The notes under the pieces are model-generated. The model searched no databases, was not told the origin of the DNA, and was given only the letters and a program-made list of their open reading frames with translations. Shown here piece after piece: positions 63,588 to 64,000 of a stretch of DNA of 64,000 nucleotides. The stretch spans positions 1-64,000 of the forward strand of contig LSSL01000115.1 of NCBI GenBank assembly GCA_001953115.1, given 5' to 3'. The translations under genes and the position numbers were made by a program. How positions within the stretch are numbered: the stretch's first letter is position 1; each line of letters starts with the position of its first letter. The stretch comes from Smittium mucronatum. Lineage: Eukaryota > Kickxellomycota > Harpellomycetes > Harpellales > Legeriomycetaceae.

Positions 63588-64000
63588 GTGTTTTATAACT
63601 ATCCTTTAATGTAATAAATTTTTTGGAATAAATATACAAATACATCCACTATCTATTATTCATTATCCATTATCTACTATATGTTAATATCGTATATATG
63701 CCTATACTACTAACCTTTAAATTTTTAAAAAGGAAAAAAAACACTGCTACCAAAATAGCATCTTTTTTATACTGCTTTTTTGTTATTTGGGTAATATTAT
63801 GGTCATTGTGTGATATAAAATATGTATTTATTTTTTCATACAAAGCAGCTGTTAAAAAGGATATGAATCTTTATTCTCATAAAAAATCCATATTCCTTGA
63901 TGAAATACTGGTTGTCTATTATATTTATGTGTTTCCAACTAGATGTTTTTTTTTGGTTTATATTCGTGTAATCCAAAGATACGGGTGCTCTAAAATTCCA
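63588..64000. other. End of window, no gene seen
   Basis: A/T-rich. A short TATC/ATTATC-type repeat lies near 63645-63680 (CTATCTATTATT, CATTATCCATTATCTAC). Confidence 0.45.

Noticed and set aside
1..64000. CRISPR arrays, bacterial operons, rRNA genes
   Set aside because: No regularly spaced identical repeats, no Shine-Dalgarno-led gene strings and no rRNA-like conserved blocks were seen on either strand.

Overview
The window looks like nuclear DNA of a eukaryote, most probably a fungus with a very A+T-rich, repeat-laden genome. The genes have short introns (47-126 bp in the models below) with GT...AG borders, and the mobile elements are eukaryotic (LINEs, Ty3/Gypsy, MULE). I see no operons, ribosome-binding sites or bacterial signals. 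An early-diverging fungus, for example a Zoopagomycota/Harpellales-like lineage, is my best guess from the LINE proteins, the START protein and the intron style. That placement is inference only.

Layout. About 1-56 kb is a gene-poor compartment, visibly far richer in A+T than the genes. It holds one intact gene, a three-exon solitary ABC ATPase resembling FetA/STAR1 (4778-5760, minus). This gene sits between two inverted copies of a ~620-bp non-coding retroposon (3354-3985 plus; 6205-6810 minus); a third, decayed copy lies at 51014-51880. The rest is a graveyard of mobile elements: a nearly full-length LINE relic (16380-21621, minus); a decayed Ty3/Gypsy element (23350-28889, minus) carrying a tRNA-like SINE head; a 5'-truncated LINE with a TAAA-type tail (29045-30850, minus); and a MULE DNA transposon with ~158-bp terminal inverted repeats and a 10-bp target-site duplication (36024-39176). 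Long stretches between these (6.8-16.4, 30.9-36.0, 39.2-51.0 and 51.9-55.1 kb) hold no gene I can support.

From about 56.1 kb base composition rises into a compact gene island: a START-domain protein with two predicted membrane anchors (56722-58531, plus, 4 exons), translin (59574-60670, plus, 6 exons, 223 aa) and a large very basic protein of unknown function (60904-63135, minus, 2 exons, 713 aa), plus one doubtful small ORF. Translin and the basic protein are convergent with a 233-bp gap. The genes do not form an obvious pathway: lipid binding at membranes (START), small RNA/ssDNA binding (translin), and a probable nuclear or chromatin-type orphan. All exon joins were worked out by hand from reading frame and splice signals.

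I found no convincing new biochemical system. The most novel items are the retroposon family with its intact gene between inverted copies, the dual-anchor START protein, the 713-aa basic orphan and a degenerate ~44-bp tandem repeat at the compartment border.
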